The notes: generated by a model not told the origin, from the letters alone. 64,000 nt of DNA from Paenimyroides aestuarii (GCF_024628805.1 NZ_CP102382.1:2852001-2916000), one strand, 5' to 3'. Positions 7,534-19,687 are shown, counted from the first letter of the stretch. A program made the numbers and translations.

Positions 7534-9186
7534 TTAGTTAAGCAATTGTTTTGCGTGTTGCAAAGCTGCATCGGTAATAGTGTTCCCAGAAAGCATCTGT
7601 GCAATTTCATGAATACGTTCTTCGGTACTCAACAATTTTATGGTTGACGTGGTTTGTTGGTCTTCATCGAATTTGGCAACTTTAAAATGCTGGTTTCCTT
7701 TTGATGCAACTTGCGGTAAATGCGTTATGGCAAAAATTTGCATGTGTTTGCCCATATCCTTCATGATATTTCCCATTTTATCGGCAACATCTCCCGAAAC
7801 TCCGGTATCAATTTCATCGAAAATAATCGTTGGTAAGTTACTTTTTACGGCTAATATCGATTTTACGGCAAGCATAATTCTAGAAAGCTCACCGCCCGAT
7901 GCTGTTTTTTTCAACAAACCAAATTGCATGCCTTTGTTTGCAGAAAACAACCAATTCACATCGTCTTTTCCGTTGCTTAGAAAAGCTTCACCAGGCGTTA
8001 ATTGAATGTTAAACTGCGCATTTGGCATACCCAATGGTGCAATAAGATTACTTATTTCGCTACTTAATTGCGGCAAAACGGCTGTTCGGTTTTGGTGCAG
8101 CTGTTCTGCTAAATTATTTAGCTTAATTTCGGTTTCTTGTAACAATTTTTCTAAGGTGTTTATTTGCTCATCTATTGCTTCTAAACCGGCTACTTTTTGT
8201 GAAAGTTCGTCTTGAATATTAAGTAAATCTTCAATTGTTGAAACATTGTGCTTTTTTTGCAATTGATAAATCAATTGTAATTTTTGATTGATTAATTCTA
8301 ATTGTTGTGGATCGGCAATAAGTTGTTGCAATTCCGTTTGTAATTCATCAGAAATATCTTCCAACTCAATAAAACTGCTTTCTAAACGCTGATACAGATT
8401 TTCGTATTTGGTACTGATTTGTGCCAACTTCTGTATGTGCGATTTTACTTCGTACAACTGTTTGGTTACTCCAAATTCTTCGTTTGATAAAACCGCGTAA
8501 CCTTGTTCTAAAAATCCGCCGACTTTTTCTACATTCGCCAATACTTCAAACTGACTTTCTAATTCTTCTTGTTCCCCACTTTTTAAATTTGCTTGGGTTA
8601 ATTCATCAAGTAAAAATGCATTATAATCTTGCTCTTTGGTAACCTGCGACTGCTGTTCTTTTAAAAGATGTAATTGTTGTTGTTGCTTTTTAAAATGTTG
8701 CAAATGATGTTGGTAATCTTTTAGTAGATTTCCATTATTGGCATAAACATCAATTAAATTTAACTGATATTTTTCACTGAAAAGATCTTGTGTTTGGTGT
8801 TGTGTATGAATATCAATTAACACATTTCCCAATTGCTGTAAGTTTTGTAATGTGGTAGGAACATCGTTTACAAAAGCTCTTGATTTACCCGACGGAAGAA
8901 TTTCCCGTCTTACAATAGTATCTTTTTCGTAATCTAAATCCAATTCTGAAAACAAACTTTGCAACTGATACGATGCGATATTAAAATGTGCTTCGATGAC
9001 GCATTTTTCATCTGCATTTCTTAAAACGTTTAAATCGGCACGTTTTCCAAGCACCAAACCCAATGCATCAAGCAAAATAGATTTTCCGGCACCTGTTTCT
9101 CCTGTGATGATGGTAAGATTGTTTGCAAATTGAACCGATGCGTGTGTGATTAACGCGTAGTTTCTAATTGATAAGTGTGTTAACAT
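7534..9186 (-). CDS. recN: DNA repair protein RecN
   Basis: A 550-residue SMC-like ATPase. Walker A is GETGAGKS at residues 29-36. Long Gln/Leu/Glu-rich coiled coils occupy about 150-370. A signature TASGGELSR and a Walker B ending in FDEIDTG follow, then the H-loop region AITHLPQ. RecN helps organise broken DNA ends during recombinational repair. Length is normal. It is the last core gene of a minus-strand run that starts with bamD, as in other flavobacteria. Confidence 0.95.
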   Translation of the reverse strand: MLTHLSIRNYALITHASVQFANNLTIITGETGAGKSILLDALGLVLGKRADLNVLRNADEKCVIEAHFNIASYQLQSLFSELDLDYEKDTIVRREILPSGKSRAFVNDVPTTLQNLQQLGNVLIDIHTQHQTQDLFSEKYQLNLIDVYANNGNLLKDYQHHLQHFKKQQQQLHLLKEQQSQVTKEQDYNAFLLDELTQANLKSGEQEELESQFEVLANVEKVGGFLEQGYAVLSNEEFGVTKQLYEVKSHIQKLAQISTKYENLYQRLESSFIELEDISDELQTELQQLIADPQQLELINQKLQLIYQLQKKHNVSTIEDLLNIQDELSQKVAGLEAIDEQINTLEKLLQETEIKLNNLAEQLHQNRTAVLPQLSSEISNLIAPLGMPNAQFNIQLTPGEAFLSNGKDDVNWLFSANKGMQFGLLKKTASGGELSRIMLAVKSILAVKSNLPTIIFDEIDTGVSGDVADKMGNIMKDMGKHMQIFAITHLPQVASKGNQHFKVAKFDEDQQTTSTIKLLSTEERIHEIAQMLSGNTITDAALQHAKQLLN

Positions 9187-9197
9187 TTATAGTTGGT

Positions 9198-10085
9198 TTA
9201 CATGCGGTTCCACTTGGTTCCGTTTGTAGAATTTATGCGTGTTAAAGTTTCAATTAATTGGGTGGTATCAAAAGTAGGTCCAGCGCCAAAAACTTTTGTA
9301 ATCTCGTCGGCTTTTGCATCAAAGAAAATTCGGGTTGTTAAAGCATTTGGACGGGTTTTGTGCGTATTTGCTAAAATATTTATAGCGTTTGCAATACCTT
9401 TTTTACCTTGTTCTGGATTTTCTGCCATGATATCCAACCCTTTAATATGGTATTCGTATAAGGCTTCTCGGTAAGGTGCATATAAGTTTGAAAGCAAATC
9501 GTTTATTAAAGCATAGCGATTGTTTTGTTCGCCCATTGTCCAGCCTTTGTCTTCGGTTTGTTGCAGCATTGCCACTACATTTGAAGCCTTTTGATAATTA
9601 GCTGTTCCGCCGTATAAGGAAAACGAATCAGCATCTAATCCGATGATTAAATTGGCATAATAGGTTAGCAAACCAACCAAATTGGAACTGATGGCATTTT
9701 CTGAATATACCAATGGTTCAAATTCTAAATAATTAAAAGTGATGAATTTATCGCTAAAATTAAAAAGAGTGGTTCCGTAGCCTGAATTATAAACTGGTCG
9801 CGATGACTGAATTTGTAAAGTGCCTGTGAAAGCATTGGTATTGGGGTCATAACTATTTACAACCAAAAGCACGTTGCAATCAATTAATTCCGATCTCTTT
9901 ACGTTGTAATTGGTGAATTTATTATTGTTAAAAAAATCGCGGATAGCATTTTGTAAGGTACTAAAAACCTGCTTATTCGATTGTTGAATTCGATCAGCAT
10001 TTACCACCACATTTGCATTTAACTCTTGTGCAGCTGCATTTGTACCAACAAGCAATACAAGAAAAAGAACAATTTTATTCAGCAT
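9198..10085 (-). CDS. DUF4835 family protein (PorD-like)
   Basis: A 295-residue exported protein with a signal peptide ending in NAAAQ and no later membrane helix. Sequence features and its position between coaBC and recN fit the DUF4835 family, which has been linked to the type IX secretion system as PorD. The ATG at 10085 overlaps the coaBC stop (AATTATGCTGAATAA context), so it is preferred over an upstream TTG. No catalytic motif is seen. The family assignment is firmer than the secretion role. Confidence 0.75.
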   Translation of the reverse strand: MLNKIVLFLVLLVGTNAAAQELNANVVVNADRIQQSNKQVFSTLQNAIRDFFNNNKFTNYNVKRSELIDCNVLLVVNSYDPNTNAFTGTLQIQSSRPVYNSGYGTTLFNFSDKFITFNYLEFEPLVYSENAISSNLVGLLTYYANLIIGLDADSFSLYGGTANYQKASNVVAMLQQTEDKGWTMGEQNNRYALINDLLSNLYAPYREALYEYHIKGLDIMAENPEQGKKGIANAINILANTHKTRPNALTTRIFFDAKADEITKVFGAGPTFDTTQLIETLTRINSTNGTKWNRM

Positions 10086-11283
10086 AATTTTTAACAATTT
10101 GGTCTATAATATCTTTTGCCACCGCTTCTTTGGATTTTAATTCCTGAGGAAAGATATTAAAATCTTTGTCTATAAAGGTAACTTTATTTGTTGGTTTTCC
10201 AAAGCCTGCGCCGTGATCATTTAACGAATTTAATACAATTAAATCTAAATTTTTCTTTTTTAGTTTGCCTTTTGCATATTCTATTTCGTTTTCGGTTTCC
10301 AATGCAAAACCAACTAAAAATTGCTGTTTCTTTACAGCACCTAACGAAGCTAAAATATCTGGGTTTTTTTCTAAAACAATGGTGATTTCTTCATCGCTTT
10401 TTTTAATTTTTTGCGATGCTATGGTTTTAGGACGATAATCTGCAATTGCTGCTGCACCAATCACAATATCAGCAGTTTGAAATGCTTCATGACACGCTTG
10501 ATACATATCGTTTGCAGAAACAACGTGCTTCACTTGAACAGCCGGATTGTTAGTTTTTAGCGAAGTGGGTCCAGTGATTAATAACACTTCTGCTCCGCGT
10601 TTGGCAGCTTCATTGGCTATATCAAACCCCATTTTTCCAGTGGAATGATTTCCTATAAAACGTACCGGGTCTATTGGTTCGTATGTGGGACCTGCTGTAA
10701 TTAAAACTTTTTTTCCTTTTAAATCTGGAGTAGTATCTTTCAAAAAGAAGTCGGAAATTTTTTGCAGCATTTCTTCGGGCTCGGCCATTCTTCCTTTTCC
10801 TACCAATCCCGAGGCTAATTCGCCAAATCCGGCTTCAATCTCTATGTTTCCGTAACTTTTTAATATATGGATATTTTGCTGATTAGCTGGATGTTGAAAC
10901 ATATCTAAATCCATCGCCGGAGCAAAAAACACCGGACATTTTGCAGATAAATAAGTGGCTAACAATAAATTATCGCACAAACCGTTTGCCATTTTCGCCA
11001 AAGTATTTGCTGTGGCGGGCGCTATAATCATTAAATCGGCCCATAACCCCAATTCTACATGGTTGGTCCATTCACCAAAATCTTTTTCAAATTCAGAATA
11101 TACGGGGCGTTTAGATAATGTAGCTAAGGTTAATGGTGTAATAAAAGCACAAGAAGCAGGTGACATGATTACTTGAACCTCTGCACCTGCTTTTATTAAT
11201 AATCGTACAAAACTTGCCGTTTTATAAGCGGCAATACCACCTGAAATTCCCAGAATAATTTTTTTACCGCTTATGTGTTGCAT
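10075..11283 (-). CDS. coaBC: Bifunctional phosphopantothenoylcysteine decarboxylase/synthase CoaBC
   Basis: A 402-residue enzyme for two steps of coenzyme A synthesis. The N-terminal flavin-dependent CoaC half starts with ILGISGGIAAYKT and includes PAMDLDM. The CoaB half starts near residue 185 with VLITAGPTYEPIDPVRFIGNHSTG, followed by an AAADY-like segment (AAIADYRP). Full length. It overlaps the downstream DUF4835 start and follows rpoZ by 7 bp, so it lies inside an operon. Confidence 0.95.
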   Translation of the reverse strand: MQHISGKKIILGISGGIAAYKTASFVRLLIKAGAEVQVIMSPASCAFITPLTLATLSKRPVYSEFEKDFGEWTNHVELGLWADLMIIAPATANTLAKMANGLCDNLLLATYLSAKCPVFFAPAMDLDMFQHPANQQNIHILKSYGNIEIEAGFGELASGLVGKGRMAEPEEMLQKISDFFLKDTTPDLKGKKVLITAGPTYEPIDPVRFIGNHSTGKMGFDIANEAAKRGAEVLLITGPTSLKTNNPAVQVKHVVSANDMYQACHEAFQTADIVIGAAAIADYRPKTIASQKIKKSDEEITIVLEKNPDILASLGAVKKQQFLVGFALETENEIEYAKGKLKKKNLDLIVLNSLNDHGAGFGKPTNKVTFIDKDFNIFPQELKSKEAVAKDIIDQIVKNYAE

Positions 11284-11290
11284 TTTTTGC

Positions 11291-11599
11291 TTACTCTTTA
11301 AAAGTTATATCGCCTTTTAACCACTCTTCTACTGCTAATGCATGTGGTTTTGGTAGCTTTTCGTAGTATTTAGAAACTTCGATTTGTTCTTTGTTTTCAA
11401 AAACTTCGTCTAAACTATCATTGTAAGTAGCAAATTCATCTAACTTATCAATCAGTTCTTTCTTAATTTCGGTATTGATTTGGTTGGCTCTTTTTGCAAT
11501 AATTGTAATCGCCTCGTAAATATTACCAGTTGGTTTTTCAATTTCGGCTTTGTTATAGGTAATGGTATTTACCGCAGCATTTGTTTTCTTCAAGTCCAT
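11291..11599 (-). CDS. rpoZ: RNA polymerase omega subunit family protein
   Basis: A 102-residue protein. The segment GNIYEAITIIAKRANQIN resembles the Rpb6/omega helix that latches the beta' subunit. The acidic second half (YNDSLDEVFENKEQIEVSKYYE) is typical of the Bacteroidota version. Its place between bamD and coaBC is the standard one in flavobacteria. It starts 4 bp after the bamD stop. Confidence 0.8.
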   Translation of the reverse strand: MDLKKTNAAVNTITYNKAEIEKPTGNIYEAITIIAKRANQINTEIKKELIDKLDEFATYNDSLDEVFENKEQIEVSKYYEKLPKPHALAVEEWLKGDITFKE

Positions 11600-11603
11600 T
11601 TTC

Positions 11604-12413
11604 TTATTTTGTTGAAAATTGTTTTAATTCTTTTTTTAGACGAACAAGCATTTGGTCTGCTTCTTCTTTATATTTTGTATCAGGTGCGTATGAAATTAAA
11701 TCATCGTGCAAACTGATTGCATTTTTTAAACGCTCTTCCATTTTAGAGTACACACTGTTTAGTGCTAATTTATAAGCCGAGTCGAATTTATAAAATAATG
11801 CATCGGTTTTGTACACAGTTCCGGGATAATCTAGCAAAAAGTTGTCTAAAGCAACTATTGCAGCATTGTAATCGCGTGTGTAATCGCCAATTTTATTGTA
11901 CAAACGTGCCGATTCAAATGCCTTACGCTCTATTTTTTCGTTCAACTCGCGCATTTTAGTATTGGCATCTTCTTTATACGAAGATTCTGGATATGCTGCT
12001 AAAAAGGTTTCAAATTTCTTTATTCCTTCATAGGTTGCGTGTTGATCCAATGAATATACTTCTGACAATTGATAGGCCGACATGGCTTCTAAGTACATTG
12101 TTTCTTCACGGTTGGGACTGGTGATATAAACCAAATTAAACTTTTGAAACATGGGTTTAGCGGCTTCCCATTTTCTTGCATTGTAAAACGACTTACTAAA
12201 TTTATAATACATTGATTGAAAATTAGGAGCCCAACTTTCTTTTGCTTCGATTTGTTCGTATAATCGAATAGCTTGTTTGTATTTTCCTTTTTCGTATAAC
12301 TGGTCGGCAACTTCGTTTTTATAAGCGGTATCATCAACCTTTAAAGCTTTCTGAAGCGGTGAACAGCTTGCAAATACTAATGCTGTGAAAATGATATACG
12401 AAATTTTTCTCAT
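11604..12413 (-). CDS. bamD: Outer membrane assembly lipoprotein BamD
   Basis: A 269-residue TPR lipoprotein of the BAM complex, which inserts beta-barrels into the outer membrane. The signal peptide ends in a lipobox VFASC (about Cys16 from this start). Repeated YxxGKYxxAIxxYE-like helices follow, as in YfiO/BamD. The ATG at 12413 places the signal peptide directly at the N-terminus; seven extra residues from 12434 would spoil it. It is first in the run bamD-rpoZ-coaBC-DUF4835-recN. Confidence 0.9.
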   Translation of the reverse strand: MRKISYIIFTALVFASCSPLQKALKVDDTAYKNEVADQLYEKGKYKQAIRLYEQIEAKESWAPNFQSMYYKFSKSFYNARKWEAAKPMFQKFNLVYITSPNREETMYLEAMSAYQLSEVYSLDQHATYEGIKKFETFLAAYPESSYKEDANTKMRELNEKIERKAFESARLYNKIGDYTRDYNAAIVALDNFLLDYPGTVYKTDALFYKFDSAYKLALNSVYSKMEERLKNAISLHDDLISYAPDTKYKEEADQMLVRLKKELKQFSTK

Positions 12414-12504
12414 AAATTGGTGTTGTTTATACAAAAGCTATATGTTTTATAGCAAACGCAAAGTTACTACTTATCTTGTTAATGAACAATATCTTTTTTA
12501 AATA

Positions 12505-12538
12505 AAAAAAGACACCCTAAAATAAGGCATCTTTTTTG
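12505..12538 (-). terminator. Terminator after ferritin gene
   Basis: Read on the minus strand, the arms AAAGATGCC and GGGTGTCTTT pair with two G-U wobbles and end in a run of T. It is 30 bp past the ferritin stop. Confidence 0.6.
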
Positions 12539-12567
12539 GTATTTAAACTTAACGATTCGTTAAATTA

Positions 12568-13077
12568 TTAAACCGTTTGGTCATTTTGTTGCGGAAAGTT
12601 TTTTATATCATTATCAAATAGATATAAACCTCCTTTATCATCACCAATTAGGTTGATTTTATCTAAAATAGTGCGTGCGGTTGCTTCTTCTTCTATTTGT
12701 TCTGCCACATACCATTGCAAGAAATTATGCGTGGCATAATCCCGTTCTTGAAGAGATATGTGCACTAATTCATTGATGCTTTTTGAAACAAAAACTTCGT
12801 GTTCAAATAATTGTTTAAAAAGAGTTCTAAACGAAGAATGATCTAAACTTGGTTGTTCCACCCTTGGTATTAAAGCCTCGCCGCCTCGTTGATTAATGTA
12901 TTTAATCAATTTAAGCATATGTAAGCGTTCTTCATCAGACTGTGCATACATAAAAGTGGCAATACCTTCAAAACCTTGAATTTCTGCCCAAGATGCCATT
13001 GCTAGATATATTTGCGAAGAATCGCCTTCGATTTTTACTTGATTGTTTAAAGCTGTTTGTAAATCTTTGGATAACAT
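12568..13077 (-). CDS. ftnA: Ferritin (FtnA type)
   Basis: A 169-residue four-helix iron-storage protein. Ferroxidase ligands are recognisable: an early Glu in IEGDSSQIYLAM, the ExxH of SDEERLHMLKL, and a later QIEEEATA helix. No haem-binding Met or rubredoxin domain is present, so this is a bacterial non-haem ferritin. It follows dapA by 17 bp on the same strand and has its own terminator. No Fur box was recognised. Confidence 0.9.
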   Translation of the reverse strand: MLSKDLQTALNNQVKIEGDSSQIYLAMASWAEIQGFEGIATFMYAQSDEERLHMLKLIKYINQRGGEALIPRVEQPSLDHSSFRTLFKQLFEHEVFVSKSINELVHISLQERDYATHNFLQWYVAEQIEEEATARTILDKINLIGDDKGGLYLFDNDIKNFPQQNDQTV

Positions 13078-13094
13078 AGTTTTTACTTTTTAGG

Positions 13095-13970
13095 TTAAAA
13101 TTTTTTAAGATAATCTGCCAAACGATTTGATAAATCTTGGTTTACATTTACCAAAGGTAAACGTACATAGTTTTCACATAAATTCAAATGTTTGAACAAT
13201 TCTTTTACACCACCTGGGTTTCCTTGTTCAAAAATCATATTGATGGCATCGGTTAACTTGTAGTGCGTTTTGTAAGCTTCGTCCACGTTTCGATTTAAAC
13301 CTAAACGCACCATTTGTGAAAATTCTTTTGGAAAAGCTTCGCCAATTACAGAAATCACACCTGCGCCACCTGCTAAAACCATAGGTAAGGTAATGATATC
13401 ATCGCCCGAAATTACAAGAAAGTCATTCGGTGTGTTGCGGATTAATTCCATGGCTTGCACCATATCGCCTGCTGCTTCTTTTATTCCAATAATGTTTTTA
13501 AAATCGGTTGCCAAGCGAACCACCGTTGCTGGAAGCATATTGCTACCGGTTCTTCCGGGTACATTGTAAACAATGATGGGTAGCGGTGATTTTTCGGCAA
13601 TCATTTTAAAGTGCTGGTAAATACCTTCCTGCGTTGGTTTGTTGTAATAAGGCGAAACCGATAAAATGGCATCAAATCCTTTTAAGTTATCCGCATTTAA
13701 TTGGTTTACAATGTCTGCAGTATTGTTGCCACCAACACCCAAAACCAAAGGCAATTTTCCGTTATTTGCATCGATAATGGTTTGTTTTACCAACGCTTTT
13801 TCTTCTTTGGTTAATGTAGCGGTTTCGGCAGTTGTTCCCAACACCACTAAATACTCCACACCACCATCAATATTGTATTGTACAATTTTTTTTAGTGCTT
13901 CAACATCAACCGATAAATCTTGTTTAAAAGGCGTAATTAAAGCAACACCTGTACCTATGAATGCTTTCAT
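13095..13970 (-). CDS. dapA: 4-hydroxy-tetrahydrodipicolinate synthase
   Basis: A 291-residue class I aldolase that condenses pyruvate with aspartate semialdehyde at the branch point to lysine and diaminopimelate. Schiff-base Lys164 lies in IGIKEAAGD. Tyr135 lies in VYNVPGRTG and the substrate loop GTTAET at 45-50. Full length. It is divergent from the nucleotidase pair; the 103-bp gap carries a TAACTTTG box on its strand. Confidence 0.95.
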   Translation of the reverse strand: MKAFIGTGVALITPFKQDLSVDVEALKKIVQYNIDGGVEYLVVLGTTAETATLTKEEKALVKQTIIDANNGKLPLVLGVGGNNTADIVNQLNADNLKGFDAILSVSPYYNKPTQEGIYQHFKMIAEKSPLPIIVYNVPGRTGSNMLPATVVRLATDFKNIIGIKEAAGDMVQAMELIRNTPNDFLVISGDDIITLPMVLAGGAGVISVIGEAFPKEFSQMVRLGLNRNVDEAYKTHYKLTDAINMIFEQGNPGGVKELFKHLNLCENYVRLPLVNVNQDLSNRLADYLKKF

Positions 13971-14028
13971 TTTTATAAATTAGTAATTAAATATAAACTA
14001 AATGAAACAAGTTACAAATTATTCGTTG

Positions 14029-14036
14029 TAATTTTG
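14029..14036 (+). promoter_or_regulatory. Bacteroidota -7 box for nucleotidase pair
   Basis: TAATTTTG matches the Bacteroidota TAnnTTTG box, 37 bp before the ATG at 14074. No good -33 TTG is seen. Confidence 0.4.
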
Positions 14037-14044
14037 TTTACCAA

Positions 14045-14052
14045 CAAAGTTA
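14045..14052 (-). promoter_or_regulatory. Bacteroidota -7 box for dapA
   Basis: On the minus strand TAACTTTG matches TAnnTTTG, about 75 bp before the dapA start. It overlaps the divergent promoter region. Confidence 0.35.
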
Positions 14053-14073
14053 ACCATTTTCATTAAAATAAAC

Positions 14074-14853
14074 ATGAAATATAGAAACTTACCCAAACAA
14101 TATTTTTATCTGTTTTTTGTAAGTATTGCTGCACTTTTAGCTACAAACTGTGCATCAAAAAAATATGTAAATACAAATATTGCTACGAAATATATTGAAT
14201 TGAACGATACTGTTGAGGGAAACATTACCGTTGAAAATTTTCTAAAACCGTATCGAAATCATATCCAAAATGATTTATCGAAAGTTTTGGCATATAATCC
14301 AAATGATTTAGATAAAGCTGCTGGAAAATGGCAAAACCCAATGACTAATTTTTATGCCGATGCCATTTTTGAAATTGCACAACCTGTTTTTGAAAAAAAA
14401 TGGAATAAAAAAATCGACTTTTGCTTACTGAATTATGGTGGAATTAGAGCAACTATTGCCAAAGGAAATATCACCACTCGAACAGCTTATGACATTATGC
14501 CTTTTGAAAACAGCGCAGTGGTTTTAGCTTTAAAAGGCGATGTGGTTTTTGAAATGGCACAATTCATTATTGCCAATAAAACAGCACATCCTTTAAGCGG
14601 AATTGAAATCGTTGTTGATCAAAATCAGTTGGTTAAAGATCTAAAAATCAACAATGAATCAATCGACAAAAACAAAAGCTATTTTGTGGTAACCAATGAT
14701 TATCTGGCAAAAGGCGGCGATAAAATGGATTTTCTTTTAAAAGCAACCGAAAATCATTCATTAGATTATAAATTGCGCAACATGTTTATTGCGTATTTCA
14801 CAAAGATTGACACATTGAATCCTTCTGTAAAACCAAGAATAATTTTTGAATAA
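14074..14853 (+). CDS. 5'-nucleotidase C-terminal domain protein (lipoprotein)
   Basis: A 259-residue protein corresponding to the substrate-binding C-terminal domain of UshA-type 5'-nucleotidases. NYGGIRA and MPFENSAV are the conserved nucleotide-site segments. A hydrophobic N-terminus ends in ATNC, a possible lipobox at about Cys27. It lacks the metallophosphatase half, which is encoded by the next gene with a 1-bp overlap (TAATG). The two would work together in the periplasm to remove phosphate from nucleotides. Confidence 0.85.
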   Translation: MKYRNLPKQYFYLFFVSIAALLATNCASKKYVNTNIATKYIELNDTVEGNITVENFLKPYRNHIQNDLSKVLAYNPNDLDKAAGKWQNPMTNFYADAIFEIAQPVFEKKWNKKIDFCLLNYGGIRATIAKGNITTRTAYDIMPFENSAVVLALKGDVVFEMAQFIIANKTAHPLSGIEIVVDQNQLVKDLKINNESIDKNKSYFVVTNDYLAKGGDKMDFLLKATENHSLDYKLRNMFIAYFTKIDTLNPSVKPRIIFE

Positions 14854-15764
14854 TGAAACGTCGCGATTTTATCATACAAACAGCAGCTGCAACAACTTTA
14901 ACCCTTACCGGTTTTGGATTGAGAAGCTTTTCATTGGCAAAAACCAAACGTATCACCATTTTGCATACCAACGATACCCACAGCCATTTGGATGTTTTCC
15001 CAGCTAGCGATGCCAAATTTGCCAATCAGGGTGGCGCAGCAAAGCGGGCAACGATTTTTAACAAGATAAAGGCCGAAAATCCCAACACACTTATTTTTGA
15101 TGCAGGCGATATGTTTCAGGGAACGCCCTATTTTAATTATTATGGTGGTGAATTGGAAATAAAAATCATGAATATGTTGCAATATGATGCCGCAACTATT
15201 GGCAATCATGAGTTTGACAACGGTGTGAACAGTTTAGCCGAGCAAATTTCGAAAGCTGATTTCACGGTTTTAAACGCCAATTACGACTTCACTAACACAC
15301 TAATGAATGGATTTACAAAACCTTACAAAATTTTCATGAAAGATGGAATTAAAATTGGTGTGTTTGGTTTGGGAATTAAATTGGAAGGTTTGGTGAATAA
15401 AAGCGAATATGGGGAAACTGTTTGGAACAATCCCATAGAAATTGCGCAAGATGTATCCCGAATTTTAAAAGATGATTTAAAGTGCGATTTAATCATTTGT
15501 TTGTCGCATTTAGGCTATCAATACAGCAGTAAATCTCAAATGATTTCTGATTTGGATTTAGCCGCACAAACCAAAAATATCGATTTAATTATTGGCGGAC
15601 ACACCCACACTTTTCTCGAAAAGCCTACTGTTGTAATTAATGCCGAAGGAAAAGAAGTAATTGTAAACCAAGTTGGCTGTTATGGCGTTCGCGTGGGGCA
15701 AATCGATTTTTACTTTGATGAATTAAAAAACAAGTCAACCACCGCAAGGGTTATAAAGGTGTGA
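14853..15764 (+). CDS. Metallophosphatase domain of 5'-nucleotidase
   Basis: A 303-residue calcineurin-like phosphoesterase. Metal-site motifs are LHTNDTHSH near residue 39, GDMFQG, GNHEFDNG near 114, and GGHTHTF near 250. The N-terminus MKRRDF followed by a hydrophobic Ala/Thr stretch suggests export, possibly by the Tat route. In most bacteria this domain is fused to the domain encoded just upstream; here the two are separate and translationally coupled. A strong terminator follows. Confidence 0.9.
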   Translation: MKRRDFIIQTAAATTLTLTGFGLRSFSLAKTKRITILHTNDTHSHLDVFPASDAKFANQGGAAKRATIFNKIKAENPNTLIFDAGDMFQGTPYFNYYGGELEIKIMNMLQYDAATIGNHEFDNGVNSLAEQISKADFTVLNANYDFTNTLMNGFTKPYKIFMKDGIKIGVFGLGIKLEGLVNKSEYGETVWNNPIEIAQDVSRILKDDLKCDLIICLSHLGYQYSSKSQMISDLDLAAQTKNIDLIIGGHTHTFLEKPTVVINAEGKEVIVNQVGCYGVRVGQIDFYFDELKNKSTTARVIKV

Positions 15765-15777
15765 TTTCACAAAACAA

Positions 15778-15814
15778 AAAAACGTTCGGAAATTCGAACG
15801 TTTTGTGTTTTTTT
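15778..15814 (+). terminator. Terminator after nucleotidase pair
   Basis: Perfect stem AAAACGTTCG and CGAACGTTTT with a 6-nt loop, then GTG and a run of nine T. Confidence 0.85.
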
Positions 15815-15854
15815 TTACTAATTCAAATAATACTCTTACACTTTTTAATTGCTT

Positions 15855-15947
15855 TTACAAGTTAGAACACACCAACAGCATCAAAGCCACATAAGCACAC
15901 AAACTTAAAATTCCTTTAAAAACGCATTTCATTTCGATAGATTTCAT
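15855..15947 (-). CDS. Possible 30-residue membrane peptide
   Basis: The minus strand has an ATG-to-TAA frame of 30 codons: start MKSIEMKCVFKG, then one hydrophobic helix rich in Leu, Ala and Val, ending in CSNL. A box GATCTTTG, one mismatch from TAnnTTTG, lies about 30 bp upstream. No strong ribosome-binding site is seen, which is common in this phylum. It could be chance in an otherwise empty gap between a terminator and ligA's end. Confidence 0.3.
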   Translation of the reverse strand: MKSIEMKCVFKGILSLCAYVALMLLVCSNL

Positions 15948-16042
15948 ATTGTTTATTTTTTACAATACAAAGATCTAAACACCGAGTTATTTGAGTATTT
16001 TCTAAATATTAAGTAATTATTATGTTCTTTTTTGCGAATTAT

Positions 16043-18534
<2,492 letters not shown>

Positions 18535-18611
18535 TTAAAACATTTTTACAAAAATACAAGTATAAAATCATACTCAAACAGATTTTTTAAGATTATTGCC
18601 AGATGTTTTTC

Positions 18612-18711
18612 TTGGGCAATCCCTTCCACTAACGTTTCAGGTCGGGCTTTCCGCCGTCGCTTTTGTTTTTTTGCAAAAAACAAAGAGCTCCAACAAGGCT
18701 GCAATCCCTAT
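18612..18711 (-). repeat. Dispersed ~110-bp intergenic repeat, copy 2
   Basis: On the minus strand the same ordered blocks as at 5941-6053 are present: TAGGGATTGCAG, a hairpin (arms TTTGTTTTTTTGC and GCAAAAAACAAA), AAAGCCCGACC, then TTAGTGGAAGGGATTGCCC. Block order and the two ends are conserved, while the hairpin arms differ. Confidence 0.6.
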
Positions 18712-18753
18712 TGCTGTTAGCTGATGATTGGTCTGTTATGTAGATTATATGGT

Positions 18754-18950
18754 TGTATAATGTAAATTGTACTGCTGTATATTGAAGAAAATAAGTGCAA
18801 ATTTTGTGATCTGTGGTTTGCTTAAGATTTAAAGTTTCAAGTTCTTTTAGATGAACTTGCCTCGAACCTTAGTTCGATAGTTATGATGTAAATTTACAAT
18901 AGGCCTTAGCCACACTTCATGTATAATGTAAATTGTATTACTGTATATTG
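18754..18950. repeat. Pair of 31-bp direct repeats in a gene-free gap
   Basis: The 31-bp stretches at 18754-18784 and 18920-18950 (both starting TGTATAATGTAAATTGTA) differ at two bases and are 166 bp apart. The surrounding gap 18535-19028 has no credible gene. A GC-rich stretch at about 18960-19015 contains CCCGAGC twice. Confidence 0.55.
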
Positions 18951-19028
18951 TAGAAAAAAAGGCGACGACCCGAGCTTGCGAATTGCGCCGCACCACCCGA
19001 GCGAAGCGAACGGTACGTAGTAAATAAA

Positions 19029-19061
19029 AAAAGAAAGCCTATCTTGAAAAAGACAGGCTTT
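19029..19061 (-). terminator. rRNA operon terminator
   Basis: The minus-strand stem AAGCCTGTCTT and AAGATAGGCTT has one G-U pair and a short loop, followed by a long T run. It is 10 bp past the 5S end, as expected for an rrn terminator. Confidence 0.75.
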
Positions 19062-19070
19062 ACTAAAAAA

Positions 19071-19178
<108 letters not shown>

Positions 19179-19318
19179 AAATCTTTGTTTAAGGTTTAAA
19201 GTTTCTTTTGTTTCAGGTTTTTAACCTTGAACGTGTTAAACTTCGAACTTTAAACGCAGCTTTGCTGCAATATTGTTAACATATTTTCGATACTTTTCTT
19301 TTTTTGTAGATATGCTAG

Positions 19319-19353
19319 TCTTAATACTTAATACTTTTGTCTTAATACTAATA
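19319..19353. repeat. Heptamer-period repeat in the 23S-5S spacer
   Basis: The 7-bp units TCTTAAT, ACTTAAT, ACTTTTG, TCTTAAT, ACTAATA lie in tandem between the 23S end and the 5S gene. It is related to the elements at 1-33 and 2020-2049. Confidence 0.55.
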
Positions 19354-19380
19354 CTATTCTTTACAAAGCAACTTCCAGAG

Positions 19381-19687
<307 letters not shown>

